In this document: positions 18,949-27,035 of the stretch, one piece after another
Position numbering within the stretch: position 1 is the first letter of the stretch
Layout of the letters: every line of letters starts with the position of its first letter
Assembly: GCF_001656035.1 (NCBI RefSeq)
Contig: NZ_CP010029.1
Location: 3,656,074 to 3,720,073, forward strand
Reading direction: 5' to 3'
From: Yersinia entomophaga
Lineage (GTDB): Bacteria > Pseudomonadota > Gammaproteobacteria > Enterobacterales > Enterobacteriaceae
Length of the DNA: 64,000 bases
The notes under the pieces: model-generated
The model's database searches: none
The model's input: the letters and a program-made list of their open reading frames with translations, nothing else
What the model was told of the DNA's origin: nothing
Translations under genes and position numbers: made by a program

Positions 18949-19869
18949 TTAGAGGTGCGGACGAGGAAGCGGCTTTTGCAGCACATCTCGCAGCGCCTCT
19001 TCCAAATCAAAATAACGGAAACCGAAACCAGCCTCTTCTATACGTTTCGGCAATGCTCTTTGGCTGCCTAACACCAATACCGCGGATTCTCCCATCAGTA
19101 GCCGGATAACGGTGGCAGGGACGCGCATAAAGGCCGGGCGATTCAATACGTCCCCCAGCGTGGCGCTGAACTGCTCATTATGTACCGGATAAGGCGCAAC
19201 CATATTGAACGGGCCGTGCAGCTCGTCGCTGGTTAGCAGGTAATGAATGCCATTGACCATATCATCCAGATGAATCCATGGCAGATATTGGCGTCCATCT
19301 CCGATAGGTCCGCCCAAGCCCAGCCGGAAAATCGGCAACATTTTTGCCAGGGCACCTCCGTCGGCAGCCAGCACTACGCCGGTACGCAACAAACACACGC
19401 GCGTCTGCGGGCTTTCTGCCGCCAACGCCAGATTTTCCCAACGTTGGCAAAGCTGATGGGTAAATTCATCATGAGGAGTTTCTTCCTCAGTGACAAAAGA
19501 GTCGCCCTGATCGCCGTAAAAACCCACGGCAGAGCCAGAAATTAGCACTTTAGGCGGTTGCTGACCGGCTTTAATCAGATTGGCGATACGCTCGGTTATT
19601 TGCCAGCGGCTTTGGCACAGACGTTCTTTTTGCTGCGCCGTCCAGTGCTTATCTGCAATAGGTTCACCGGCGAGGTTAATTACCGCATCAAAGTCATCGA
19701 GGTTCTGTCGGTCATCTAGCGTAGACCAGCAGGTAACCTGTTGACCTAACACCCGTTTAGCGCGCTCGGGATCGCGGCTCAGCACGGTCACGGTGTGCGA
19801 GAGGCTTAGCAGTCGCTGGGTCAGGCTGCGGCCGATCAGCCCTGTTGCGCCGGTTATCAAGATACGCAT
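18949..19869 (-). CDS. yfcH: TIGR01777-family NAD(P)-binding epimerase-like protein YfcH
   Basis: This 306-residue extended short-chain dehydrogenase-like protein has the Rossmann motif GATGLIG at 7-13, NLAGEPI, the YfcH-type GSAVGFYGD block and a C-terminal DUF1731-type tail ([21 protein letters not shown]). Its substrate is unknown in all family members. It is convergent with hisP, as in E. coli. The start ATG has GGAGG upstream on the reverse strand. Confidence 0.93.
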   Translation of the reverse strand: MRILITGATGLIGRSLTQRLLSLSHTVTVLSRDPERAKRVLGQQVTCWSTLDDRQNLDDFDAVINLAGEPIADKHWTAQQKERLCQSRWQITERIANLIKAGQQPPKVLISGSAVGFYGDQGDSFVTEEETPHDEFTHQLCQRWENLALAAESPQTRVCLLRTGVVLAADGGALAKMLPIFRLGLGGPIGDGRQYLPWIHLDDMVNGIHYLLTSDELHGPFNMVAPYPVHNEQFSATLGDVLNRPAFMRVPATVIRLLMGESAVLVLGSQRALPKRIEEAGFGFRYFDLEEALRDVLQKPLPRPHL

Positions 19870-20354
19870 GGTAAACCTCCGTTTATCTCTGGCCCAGTTT
19901 CACCCTCGGCGCAGTTCCTGATGATCTAATCATCACATCAGTTTGTCTGCGGAAAATCTGAGTAAAAAGTCTTTTTCGCGCTCTTTTAGCATAGGCGATC
20001 CGGGGCATTTATCCCACGATAGAGAGCACATCCTGAGTGAATTATTTCTAACAGGCTGCGGCGATAAATGGCCAGTAACCAAATGATATTTCGATTAATA
20101 AACCGCGAAGAAACGGATAAAACGAGGCATTCCAGAGAAAATCACTGGATTGCTCAAAATATTCGATTAATGACTTATCTCTTTACTTTCGCTGCCGATA
20201 ACACTTTATAGGTATTGGCGAATGAGTATGAGCGAGAAAGCGATGAGCTGCCAGCGCGGTGAAATAGCAAGCCTGAGTTCGAAATAGAGCAGGCAACGCG
20301 GTCTGCGAAGTCATCAGCTTGCCGGTGTCTGTGTAGGGGATTTTCTGATATGAG
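19870..20354. other. 485-bp gap between yfcH and yfcG without a credible gene
   Basis: Only short open frames are present, with no ribosome sites and no family-like protein. A small hairpin TGATGA/TCATCA lies near 19919-19936, and the motif ATTCGATTAAT occurs twice (about 20090 and 20160). The yfcH promoter should be at the left end; otherwise I see nothing I can name. Confidence 0.5.
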
Positions 20355-20379
20355 GTATAAATGCCCCACTGCGGGGCAT
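20355..20379 (-). terminator. Terminator-like hairpin after yfcG
   Basis: ATGCCCC (20361-20367) and GGGGCAT (20373-20379) form a tight GC stem with a 5-base loop 11 bp after the yfcG stop. On the reverse strand it is followed by TTATA, a short T-rich tail. Confidence 0.65.
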
Positions 20380-20389
20380 TGATGGCAAC

Positions 20390-21019
20390 TTAGCTGGCTT
20401 TGGCTAGCTCATAGGCGCGTAGCGTTGCCGGGCGGCTGGCAATGCTCTGGAACCAGCGTTCGACGGCGGGATAGTCGGCCAAATCGATATTCTGATTTTT
20501 ATGGGAAACAACCCAAGGATAAGTGGCGATATCGGCAATACTGTAATTTTCACCGGCCAGGTAGGCGTGTTTTTGCAGTTGGGTATCTAACACACCGTAC
20601 AAGCGCTGGGTTTCTTTCTGATAGCGTTCAATGGCGTAAGGTATTTTTTCGGAAGCATAAATGCTGAAGTGATGATTTTGGCCGAGCATAGGGCCAAAAC
20701 CGCCGACCTGCCAGAACAGCCATTGCAAGGTTGCCGTGTGTTCACGTAGCTCAGCGCTTAGAAATTTACCACTCTTTTCAGCCAGATACAGCAAGATTGC
20801 GCCGGATTCAAAAATACTGATGGGATCGCCGCCGCCGTCTGGACGATGATCGACAATTGCCGGGATCTTATTATTCGGTGATATAGCGAGAAAATCCGGT
20901 TTGAACTGATCGCCGGCGCTAATATTTATCCGGTGAAGATTATAAGGTAGTCCAGCTTCCTCTAAAAACAGGGTGATCTTGTGTCCGTTAGGGGTTGGGG
21001 CGTAATAGAGATCGATCAT
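20390..21019 (-). CDS. yfcG: GST-like disulfide-bond oxidoreductase YfcG
   Basis: This protein has 209 residues from MIDLYYAPTPNGHK (21019), preceded by GGAGA. The N-terminal thioredoxin-fold domain carries the Thr-Pro-Asn active site used by YfcG instead of a cysteine, the cis-proline in SPNNKIPAIVD and the glutathione-binding ESGAILLYL. The C-terminal helical domain contains QWLFWQVGG and ENYSIADIATYPW. YfcG uses two glutathiones to reduce disulfides. It is a single-gene unit. Confidence 0.93.
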   Translation of the reverse strand: MIDLYYAPTPNGHKITLFLEEAGLPYNLHRINISAGDQFKPDFLAISPNNKIPAIVDHRPDGGGDPISIFESGAILLYLAEKSGKFLSAELREHTATLQWLFWQVGGFGPMLGQNHHFSIYASEKIPYAIERYQKETQRLYGVLDTQLQKHAYLAGENYSIADIATYPWVVSHKNQNIDLADYPAVERWFQSIASRPATLRAYELAKAS

Positions 21020-21333
21020 AACATTCTCCAAAGCGACATCAGACAGGGGGAAATAACGACTTCATTTGTTTTTTAACACCAAAACAGGCTCAGGCACATG
21101 GAAACAAGGTAACAAACTGAGAGTGAATAAGTGAAGATAAATTGATCTACGTATTGTCCACAAATCTACAGTAAATAAGAGAATTCAGTGTGACTTTGAT
21201 AGGTTACCTGAATCAAAATCACTTCAACGCTGGGGCACAATTTAGCCATAAATATGACGAGTCCCCTTATTTATACTTGCTTGCAGGATTTCTGCTAGAG
21301 TGGAAACACTGTGTCGAGGGAGCTTAAGTACAC
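21020..21333. other. Divergent promoter region of yfcG and the EAL gene
   Basis: This 314-bp gap should hold both promoters. It is AT-rich near 21050-21200. A TAGAGT-like -10 before the EAL gene (about 21297) and GAGGGAG at 21315-21321 as its ribosome site are visible. No small gene or long repeat was seen. Confidence 0.5.
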
Positions 21334-22023
21334 ATGAAACTCAATATTGAGATTAACTGCTCTTATGTATGTGAGCCGATATACAGGAAGGATGGCAGCC
21401 TACTCGCTGCTGAATTGCTCAGCCGTTTTACGACAAAACCTTTGGATTTACCGATTAATCCGGAAGATTTTTTTAACGAGTTAGACAGCGAGGGGAAAGG
21501 AAAACTGTTCCGCGATCAGCTGTTGGCAGCGCAGAAGTATAGCCAGTGGTTTATCGATAATCAGGTACTGCTTTCCATCAATATTGATTTTGATACGGCA
21601 GGAATTATTGTCAGAGACAGCGAATTGCAGGCGTTACTAAATACCATGCCGTTTTTGCGTCTGGAATTAATGGAGACTTTCTCCAATTTATCCGATGGTA
21701 ACAACAATCCGTTGCTGCGAGACTTGGTTAAACTCTATCCACTATGGTTAGACGATCTTGGACGCGGAGATTCCAGTCTGAACGCGGTGACGGCCAATAT
21801 CTTCGAATATGTCAAAATTGATAAGCACTTTTTCTGGCAGCATAATAAGCACACCTTCCCAATTCTGATTAATAACGTCAAAAAATACTGCGAAGGCGTT
21901 ATCGTTGTTGGCGTAGAAAATCAGATCGAATCCGAGCAATTGCAGGGCAGTAATATTGATGCCATGCAGGGTTATTTATTTAACTCTCTGACTTTGGATG
22001 AACTGACCCAAACACCCCGCTAA
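21334..22023 (+). CDS. Degenerate EAL-domain protein (YdiV-like, probably not a phosphodiesterase)
   Basis: This 229-residue protein is a stand-alone EAL domain with no sensor or GGDEF part. The EAL motif is ELL (27-29); N83, E111, D140-D141 and K161 of the metal site remain. The glutamate of the EGVE motif is replaced by valine (VVGVEN, V192) and the DDFG loop reads DDLGRGDSS. Size and pattern resemble YdiV, which binds FlhDC and does not cleave cyclic-di-GMP. The start at 21334 has GAGGGAG about 13 bases upstream. Loss of activity is inferred from the missing residue; the partner is unknown. Confidence 0.8.
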   Translation: MKLNIEINCSYVCEPIYRKDGSLLAAELLSRFTTKPLDLPINPEDFFNELDSEGKGKLFRDQLLAAQKYSQWFIDNQVLLSINIDFDTAGIIVRDSELQALLNTMPFLRLELMETFSNLSDGNNNPLLRDLVKLYPLWLDDLGRGDSSLNAVTANIFEYVKIDKHFFWQHNKHTFPILINNVKKYCEGVIVVGVENQIESEQLQGSNIDAMQGYLFNSLTLDELTQTPR

Positions 22024-22258
22024 CAGGTCGTTAAGTTATGCGGTTAACTTTCCTGCACCAACTGACGATTTTCTCTACGATAATACCGGTATTGCACAAA
22101 TGAAGGCGCTGTTTTACTCAATGCGCTGGTAATAAGTCGTTTATTCTCGGAATAATCTCAATTATTGAATGTTAAACTAGGCCGTATTTATTAATGAGGG
22201 CTGAGACGGCGATAACCTGCCAGACGCCGTTGCTGATGATCAAAAATAAGGTGATGCC

Positions 22259-22816
22259 ATGAAGTTAATGTTTGCTTCTGATCTACATGGTTCGCTTACT
22301 GCAACCGATAAAGTATTGGAAATTTTTAACCGTAGCGGTGCGCAGTGGCTGGTTTTGTTAGGTGATTTGCTCAACCACGGGCCGCGTAATGCTTTGCCGG
22401 AAGGCTATCAGCCGGCGCAGGTTGCCGAGCAACTTAACGCTTACGCTGATCGGATTATTGCCGTGCGGGGAAACTGTGACAGTGAAGTGGATCAGATGTT
22501 GCTCAACTTTCCGATGATGGCACCCTGGCAGCAGATTATTTTACCGGAAAGACGGTTGTTTTTAACCCACGGTCACCTTTATCATCCTGCGGAACGTCCT
22601 CCATTGCGTTGCGGGGATGTCTTGGTTTATGGTCATACACATCTGCCGCAGGCTCAGCTACAGGGTGATGTTTTTTGTTTCAATCCCGGCTCGGTCAGTA
22701 TTCCTAAAGGCGGTAATCCAGCGAGCTACGGCATGTTGGATCAAGGTGAGTTGCAGGTTTTGACCCTACAAGATGATAAACCTCTTGCCCGGTTGGTTTT
22801 AACCGATGAGTTTTAA
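22259..22816 (+). CDS. yfcE: Phosphodiesterase YfcE (MJ0936 family)
   Basis: This 185-residue calcineurin-like metallophosphoesterase has the metal ligands in SDLHG (D8, H10), GDLLNHGPRN, RGNCDSEVD, THGH and GHTH. E. coli YfcE is a manganese-dependent phosphodiesterase active on model substrates, with an unknown natural substrate. It is followed 122 bp later by yfcD, the same order as in E. coli. Confidence 0.95.
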   Translation: MKLMFASDLHGSLTATDKVLEIFNRSGAQWLVLLGDLLNHGPRNALPEGYQPAQVAEQLNAYADRIIAVRGNCDSEVDQMLLNFPMMAPWQQIILPERRLFLTHGHLYHPAERPPLRCGDVLVYGHTHLPQAQLQGDVFCFNPGSVSIPKGGNPASYGMLDQGELQVLTLQDDKPLARLVLTDEF

Positions 22817-22938
22817 ACGCCGAGGGTTATCGTCGGTTAAAAATACGCGTTTTACACATACTTATAATGTTGTTTTTGAAAAACACTTGATCAACAAATG
22901 CGCGCTTATCGTCGCGCCCAGATAGAAGGTTTCAGAGG

Positions 22939-23487
22939 ATGGTGGAGCAAAATCCAACAGTGAGCACGGAATGGGTTGATATTGTTGATGAGCAAAATGA
23001 AGTGATTGCTCAGTCCAGTCGTCAACAAATGCGTGCTCAACGTCTGCGCCATCGTGCTACCTATATTGTGGTGCATGATGGTATGGGGAAAATTCTGGTA
23101 CAGCGTCGTACTGAAAGTAAAGACTTCTACCCGGGTAAACTCGATGCAACGGCGGGGGGAGTGGTGCAAAGCGGTGAAAACTTCCTCGAATCCGCCCGTC
23201 GTGAAGCGGAAGAAGAATTGGGTATTGCCGGCGTGCCTTTTGCCGAGCACGGCCTGTTCTATTTTGAAGAGGAGTGCTGTCGCGTGTGGGGCGCATTATT
23301 TAGCTGTGTTTCTCACGGGCCTTTTGCGCTGCAAGCGGAAGAAATTGATGAAGTGCGTTGGATGTTGCCGGAAGAAATCACCGCTCGTTGTGATGAATTC
23401 ACTCCGGATTCTCTGAAAGCGCTATCTTTGTGGCTGAGCCGCAATAACGAACAGGATTACGGTAAGATTACCGTTCGGGAAGATTAA
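22939..23487 (+). CDS. yfcD: Nudix hydrolase YfcD
   Basis: This 182-residue protein has an IPP-isomerase-like Nudix fold. The Nudix box runs from [16 protein letters not shown] to EAEEELGI and has the expected G, E and REAEEELG residues. N-terminal [14 protein letters not shown] is typical of this subgroup. The substrate is unknown. A strong bidirectional terminator follows. Confidence 0.94.
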   Translation: MVEQNPTVSTEWVDIVDEQNEVIAQSSRQQMRAQRLRHRATYIVVHDGMGKILVQRRTESKDFYPGKLDATAGGVVQSGENFLESARREAEEELGIAGVPFAEHGLFYFEEECCRVWGALFSCVSHGPFALQAEEIDEVRWMLPEEITARCDEFTPDSLKALSLWLSRNNEQDYGKITVRED

Positions 23488-23538
23488 CTTCGCCGATAAT
23501 CTCGCGGTTATCAATAAGTGTTGCTGGCAATGAATAAC

Positions 23539-23567
23539 AAAAGGCTCCGAATAATCGGAGCCTTTTT
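23539..23567. terminator. Bidirectional terminator between yfcD and the PTS IIC gene
   Basis: Arms AAAAGGCTCCGA (23539-23550) and TCGGAGCCTTTT (23555-23566) pair perfectly with a 4-base loop and have T-runs on both strands. It serves yfcD and the convergent PTS operon. Confidence 0.9.
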
Positions 23568-23589
23568 CATATCGAATATGAGTAAAATC

Positions 23590-24846
23590 TTAGCGAACGA
23601 TAATACCCAATAGAATGCCCAGCGCGCCGAAGTCAGCGTCGCTGAAGGTCGTATTGGCAAAACCAATATCACCCAGCACTGGCAGTAGGAATACCGGCAA
23701 GAAGGTAATCAGCAGGCCCTGGGCGAAAGCCCCCAGAATCGCCCCGCGACGACCACCGGTCGCGTTGCCGAACACGCCCGCAGCGGCACCTACGAAGAAG
23801 TGTGGAACGACGCCTGGGATAATCACCGTCATATTCAGTAGGTACAGGGCAAACATACCAATCAAACCGGCGGCGAAGCTGCTCAGAAAGCCGACCAATA
23901 CCGCATTGGGTGCGTAAGGGAATACGACTGGGCAATCCAGCGCAGGTTTGGCGTTAGGTACCAGTTTGTCTGAAATGCCTTTAAATGCCGGTACAATTTC
24001 TGCAATCACCATGCGTACACCTTGCAGAATGATATAAACACCCGCTGCGAAGGTAATGGACTGCATGATAGAGAACATAAACCAGTTTTTGCCGCCGCTC
24101 AGTTCTTTCACCACATCGGCCCCGGCAAACAGGCAGGTTACCAGGAAGATAATGCTCATGGTGAAAGAGATGGCAACTGGCGTATCCCGCAGGAACAGCA
24201 GGCTTTTCGGCACGTTCATGTCTTCGGTCGAATGTTCTTTATTACCGAATTTGCTGCCGATAAAACCGGCCAGCACATAAGATAACGTCGAGAAATGGCC
24301 AATAGCCACGTCATCGGAACCGGTTACTTTTTTCATGTACGGATGAGCAATCGCAGGGAAGAACACCATTGCCACGCCGACGACCAATGAACCAACGGCT
24401 ATCAGCGTAATACCGCTCATGCCCGCCGTTGCCAGAATCACTGCCACCATCATTGACATAAACAGCGTGTGATGACCGGTCAGGAAGATAAATTTCCATG
24501 GGGTGAAACGGGCGATCAGAATATTGATCACCATAGCGAAGAACATGATCATCGCCATTTCTTTACCGAAGCTTTTTTGCGCCACGGAGACAATGGCTTC
24601 GTTGTTCGGTACGACGCCCTGAATACCAAAGGCGTGCTGGAAAATGTTAGCGAAATCACCCAGAGAGGAAACCACCAGACCGGCACCGGCACCCAAAATC
24701 ACAAAACCCATGATGGTTTTGACAGTGCCTTTAATACATTCGGTTACGGGTTTTTTCTGAGCGATTAGGCCGATTAAGGCGATAAAACCGACTAATACCG
24801 CCGGTTCGGACAACACATCGCTCATCAGAAAACGAAAGAAATCCAT
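23590..24846 (-). CDS. Ascorbate-type PTS permease, EIIC (UlaA/SgaT family)
   Basis: This 418-residue integral membrane protein with about ten or more helices has family blocks QKKPVTECIKGTVKTIMGF, TGHHTLFMS and GVVPHFFVGAAAGVFGN. It would carry sugar across the membrane while EIIB phosphorylates it. It is shorter than E. coli UlaA (about 465 residues) and belongs to the broader UlaA/SgaT group, so ascorbate is only one possible substrate. It is last in the IIA-IIB-IIC operon, 12 bp after IIB. No sugar-phosphate catabolic genes are adjacent. Confidence 0.88.
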   Translation of the reverse strand: MDFFRFLMSDVLSEPAVLVGFIALIGLIAQKKPVTECIKGTVKTIMGFVILGAGAGLVVSSLGDFANIFQHAFGIQGVVPNNEAIVSVAQKSFGKEMAMIMFFAMVINILIARFTPWKFIFLTGHHTLFMSMMVAVILATAGMSGITLIAVGSLVVGVAMVFFPAIAHPYMKKVTGSDDVAIGHFSTLSYVLAGFIGSKFGNKEHSTEDMNVPKSLLFLRDTPVAISFTMSIIFLVTCLFAGADVVKELSGGKNWFMFSIMQSITFAAGVYIILQGVRMVIAEIVPAFKGISDKLVPNAKPALDCPVVFPYAPNAVLVGFLSSFAAGLIGMFALYLLNMTVIIPGVVPHFFVGAAAGVFGNATGGRRGAILGAFAQGLLITFLPVFLLPVLGDIGFANTTFSDADFGALGILLGIIVR

Positions 24847-24858
24847 ATTGACCTCCGC

Positions 24859-25146
24859 TTACAGCGCGCCTAATTCGGTTAATGCAACGGACAAACGCTC
24901 TTTCATGGCTTTTTTATCGATCATGTTATCCAGTGCGACAATTTTGCCCGTCACGGATTGCGCGATCAGCTGTTCGGCGATGTCTTTGGTGCCAACATAA
25001 ATATCGCTCGGTGTGCCTTTGGCTGAGCCTAAATCCACATGATCGACTTCAGCGCTGACGGCCAGCTCTTTCAGAATGTTTTTAATACTGATTTCCATCA
25101 TCAGGCTGGTGCCTAAACCGTTACCGCAAACCACTGTGATTTTCAT
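24859..25146 (-). CDS. PTS EIIB component (lactose/ascorbate type)
   Basis: This 95-residue cytoplasmic EIIB has the phosphocysteine at C7 in VVCGNGLGTSLMM, the P-loop shape of UlaB-like proteins. It passes phosphate from the EIIA histidine to the incoming sugar. It lies between EIIA and EIIC. Confidence 0.9.
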   Translation of the reverse strand: MKITVVCGNGLGTSLMMEISIKNILKELAVSAEVDHVDLGSAKGTPSDIYVGTKDIAEQLIAQSVTGKIVALDNMIDKKAMKERLSVALTELGAL

Positions 25147-25210
25147 TTTATTTCCCCTTGGAATTGGTGATCCCGATTGCTTCGGTGGTTAAACCTTCGC
25201 TAATCGCGGA

Positions 25211-25654
25211 TTAATAGCGCGCAATGACAGATAAAATGTCTTGCGTCGTTTTGGCGTTTAACAGGCTGCTTACGTCATTATCGTTATCGAACAATTGAGC
25301 GAGTTGAGAGATAGCCTCAATGTGGCTATTGCTGTCCGTCGCGGCTAATACTATTAATAATTTTACCGGGTCGTTCTCTTCGGCATCGAAATTGACGCCG
25401 GAGGAAATGACCGTGAGCGCCAGTGAAAGCTTATTGACGCCTTCTTCTGGGCGAGCATGGGGCATGGCGATACCGGGGCCAACAACGTAGTAAGGCCCTA
25501 TTGCCTCGTGAGAGCGATAAATGGCATCGACGTAGCGTGGTTCAACGGAGCCATTATCAATCAATGGCTGACATGAGATGGCGATAGCATCTCGCCAATC
25601 TTTGGCCTGTTCTACTACCTGAACGACATTCGCCGTTAACAATGTCTTTAACAT
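25211..25654 (-). CDS. PTS EIIA component (fructose/mannitol/ascorbate type)
   Basis: This protein has 147 residues from the ATG at 25654; a TTG at 25678 would add eight. The phospho-acceptor histidine is in GPGIAMPHARPEEG (H67), as in UlaC/FruA-type EIIA domains. It is first in the PTS operon and faces the LacI-type gene across a region with three palindromic operators. Confidence 0.9.
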   Translation of the reverse strand: MLKTLLTANVVQVVEQAKDWRDAIAISCQPLIDNGSVEPRYVDAIYRSHEAIGPYYVVGPGIAMPHARPEEGVNKLSLALTVISSGVNFDAEENDPVKLLIVLAATDSNSHIEAISQLAQLFDNDNDVSSLLNAKTTQDILSVIARY

Positions 25655-25713
25655 GAGATGAGTCACTCCCGATAACAATTCACATGAGAGTAGATATTTC
25701 GCTCATTGATTAA

Positions 25714-25729
25714 TGTGATGTTTATCGCA
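25714..25729. promoter_or_regulatory. Candidate CRP site for the PTS operon
   Basis: TGTGA-N6-TCGCA at 25714-25729 matches the CRP consensus (TGTGA-N6-TCACA) with one mismatch, directly beside the LacI-type operators. Catabolite control of a PTS is expected. Confidence 0.55.
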
Positions 25730-25731
25730 TT

Positions 25732-25779
25732 TGATAGCGCTACCTGATAGCGCTATCAATAATTGTGATAGCGCTATCA
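25732..25779. promoter_or_regulatory. Triple LacI-type operator (TGATAGCGCTATCA)
   Basis: Two perfect 14-bp palindromes TGATAGCGCTATCA lie at 25745-25758 and 25766-25779, and a third degenerate copy TGATAGCGCTACCT at 25732-25745 shares one base with the second. Start-to-start spacing is 13 and 21 bp; 21 bp is two helical turns. The central GCGC fits LacI/GalR regulators. They lie between the divergent PTS operon and the LacI-type gene, so they are its probable binding sites. Confidence 0.85.
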
Positions 25780-25913
25780 TTTAACCGATCCTGGTCTTTG
25801 GCTAAATCTGCCCCAGGCATATACAATGCGACTCGATATCTGCGCTGCTAATAGTAGGCGGAGCGCAACAGACAGGCTGAAAACGGTGAGTTTCAGCGGA
25901 CAGGGAACCCAGA

Positions 25914-26942
25914 ATGGAAAAAACGCGTAAGCGCCGTAACACCGGGAGAGTCACGCTGCAAGAGGTGGCCAACTACGCCGGTGTCGGAACCATGACCGTT
26001 TCTCGTGCATTGAGAACCCCGGAGCAGGTTTCTGACAAGTTACGGGAAAAGATAGAACAGGCAGTTGAAGAGCTTGGCTATATCCCTAATCGGGCAGCAG
26101 GTGCGCTGGCGTCTGGGCATAGCAATACCGTAGCGGTGCTGATTCCATCGCTGACAGATAAGTCAAGCTCGCGCTTTATGCAGGCTTTACAGCAGGTGCT
26201 GAATAAAAACGAATTTCAGCTGTTACTAGGCTGTCACGAACACAATCAGCACAAAGAAGCCGAAATTTTAATGACCTTATTGCAGAGTAATCCGGCTGCG
26301 CTGGTTATTTTTGGTTCTCAGCTGGCAGAGAAAACCTATCAAATTCTTGAGCGAGCAAATATTCCTACAGTGAATGTTGTTGGCTCGCGTTACAGCAAGG
26401 CTGAAATCACGCTGGAGGCGGCGTTTTTTGAAGCCGCGCATAAACTGACGGATCATTTGCTGGATCAAGGTTATCAGCATATTGGTTACGTGGGCGCGCA
26501 TATGGATAACCGCTTGCAACGGCAATTGCTCAATGGTTGGCATAAAGCCATGCTGAGCCGCTACCAGAATTCAGATCAGATTGTGACGACTCCGGAAGCC
26601 GCCAGCCTGCAATTTGGCCGCTATGCGCTAACGGAAATGCTGTTGCGTCAGCCTGAGCTGGATGCGGTGATTTGTAGCCATGAAGATATTGCGTTGGGCA
26701 TCATGTTTGAATGTCAGCGGCGTTTGCTGAAGATCCCCGGTGATATAGCCGTGGCTTGTCTGGATGGCTCAGACAGTTGTGACCAAACGCATCCTACCCT
26801 GACGTCTATTCGTATTGATTACAAAAAAATGGGGCGGGAGGCCGGGAAACTACTCATTGATATGCTCAATGATAGTGATGATGACGAAGAACCTCGGACG
26901 CAGACCTTCAGTTACCAGTTAGAGTTGAGACAAAGCAGTTAA
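25914..26942 (+). CDS. LacI-family transcriptional regulator (GntR-like) of the adjacent PTS
   Basis: This 342-residue protein has the N-terminal LacI helix-turn-helix and hinge (VTLQEVANYAGVGTMTVSRAL, then NRAAGALASG) and a periplasmic-binding-like effector domain. It resembles gluconate repressor GntR in overall pattern. It is divergent from the IIA-IIB-IIC operon, with three TGATAGCGCTATCA sites between, and is presumed to repress the PTS and itself. The C-terminal DSDDDEE stretch is acidic and unusual. Confidence 0.9.
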   Translation: MEKTRKRRNTGRVTLQEVANYAGVGTMTVSRALRTPEQVSDKLREKIEQAVEELGYIPNRAAGALASGHSNTVAVLIPSLTDKSSSRFMQALQQVLNKNEFQLLLGCHEHNQHKEAEILMTLLQSNPAALVIFGSQLAEKTYQILERANIPTVNVVGSRYSKAEITLEAAFFEAAHKLTDHLLDQGYQHIGYVGAHMDNRLQRQLLNGWHKAMLSRYQNSDQIVTTPEAASLQFGRYALTEMLLRQPELDAVICSHEDIALGIMFECQRRLLKIPGDIAVACLDGSDSCDQTHPTLTSIRIDYKKMGREAGKLLIDMLNDSDDDEEPRTQTFSYQLELRQSS

Positions 26943-26987
26943 GGCAGTTAAGGATAGGCGGGCAGATTTCACCGTTTAAACCATAAA

Positions 26988-27015
26988 AAACGCCAGCGCT
27001 AAGGCTGGCGTTTAT
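26988..27015. terminator. Bidirectional terminator between the LacI gene and pta
   Basis: AAACGCCAGC (26988-26997) and GCTGGCGTTT (27004-27013) form a 10-bp stem with a 6-base loop and A/T-rich flanks on both sides, between convergent genes. Confidence 0.85.
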
Positions 27016-27035
27016 CATTCAAACCGAAGCGTAAA

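Noticed and set aside
20175..20369. 64-codon - strand frame between yfcG and yfcH
   Set aside because: Starts inside the yfcG terminator hairpin and has no ribosome site.
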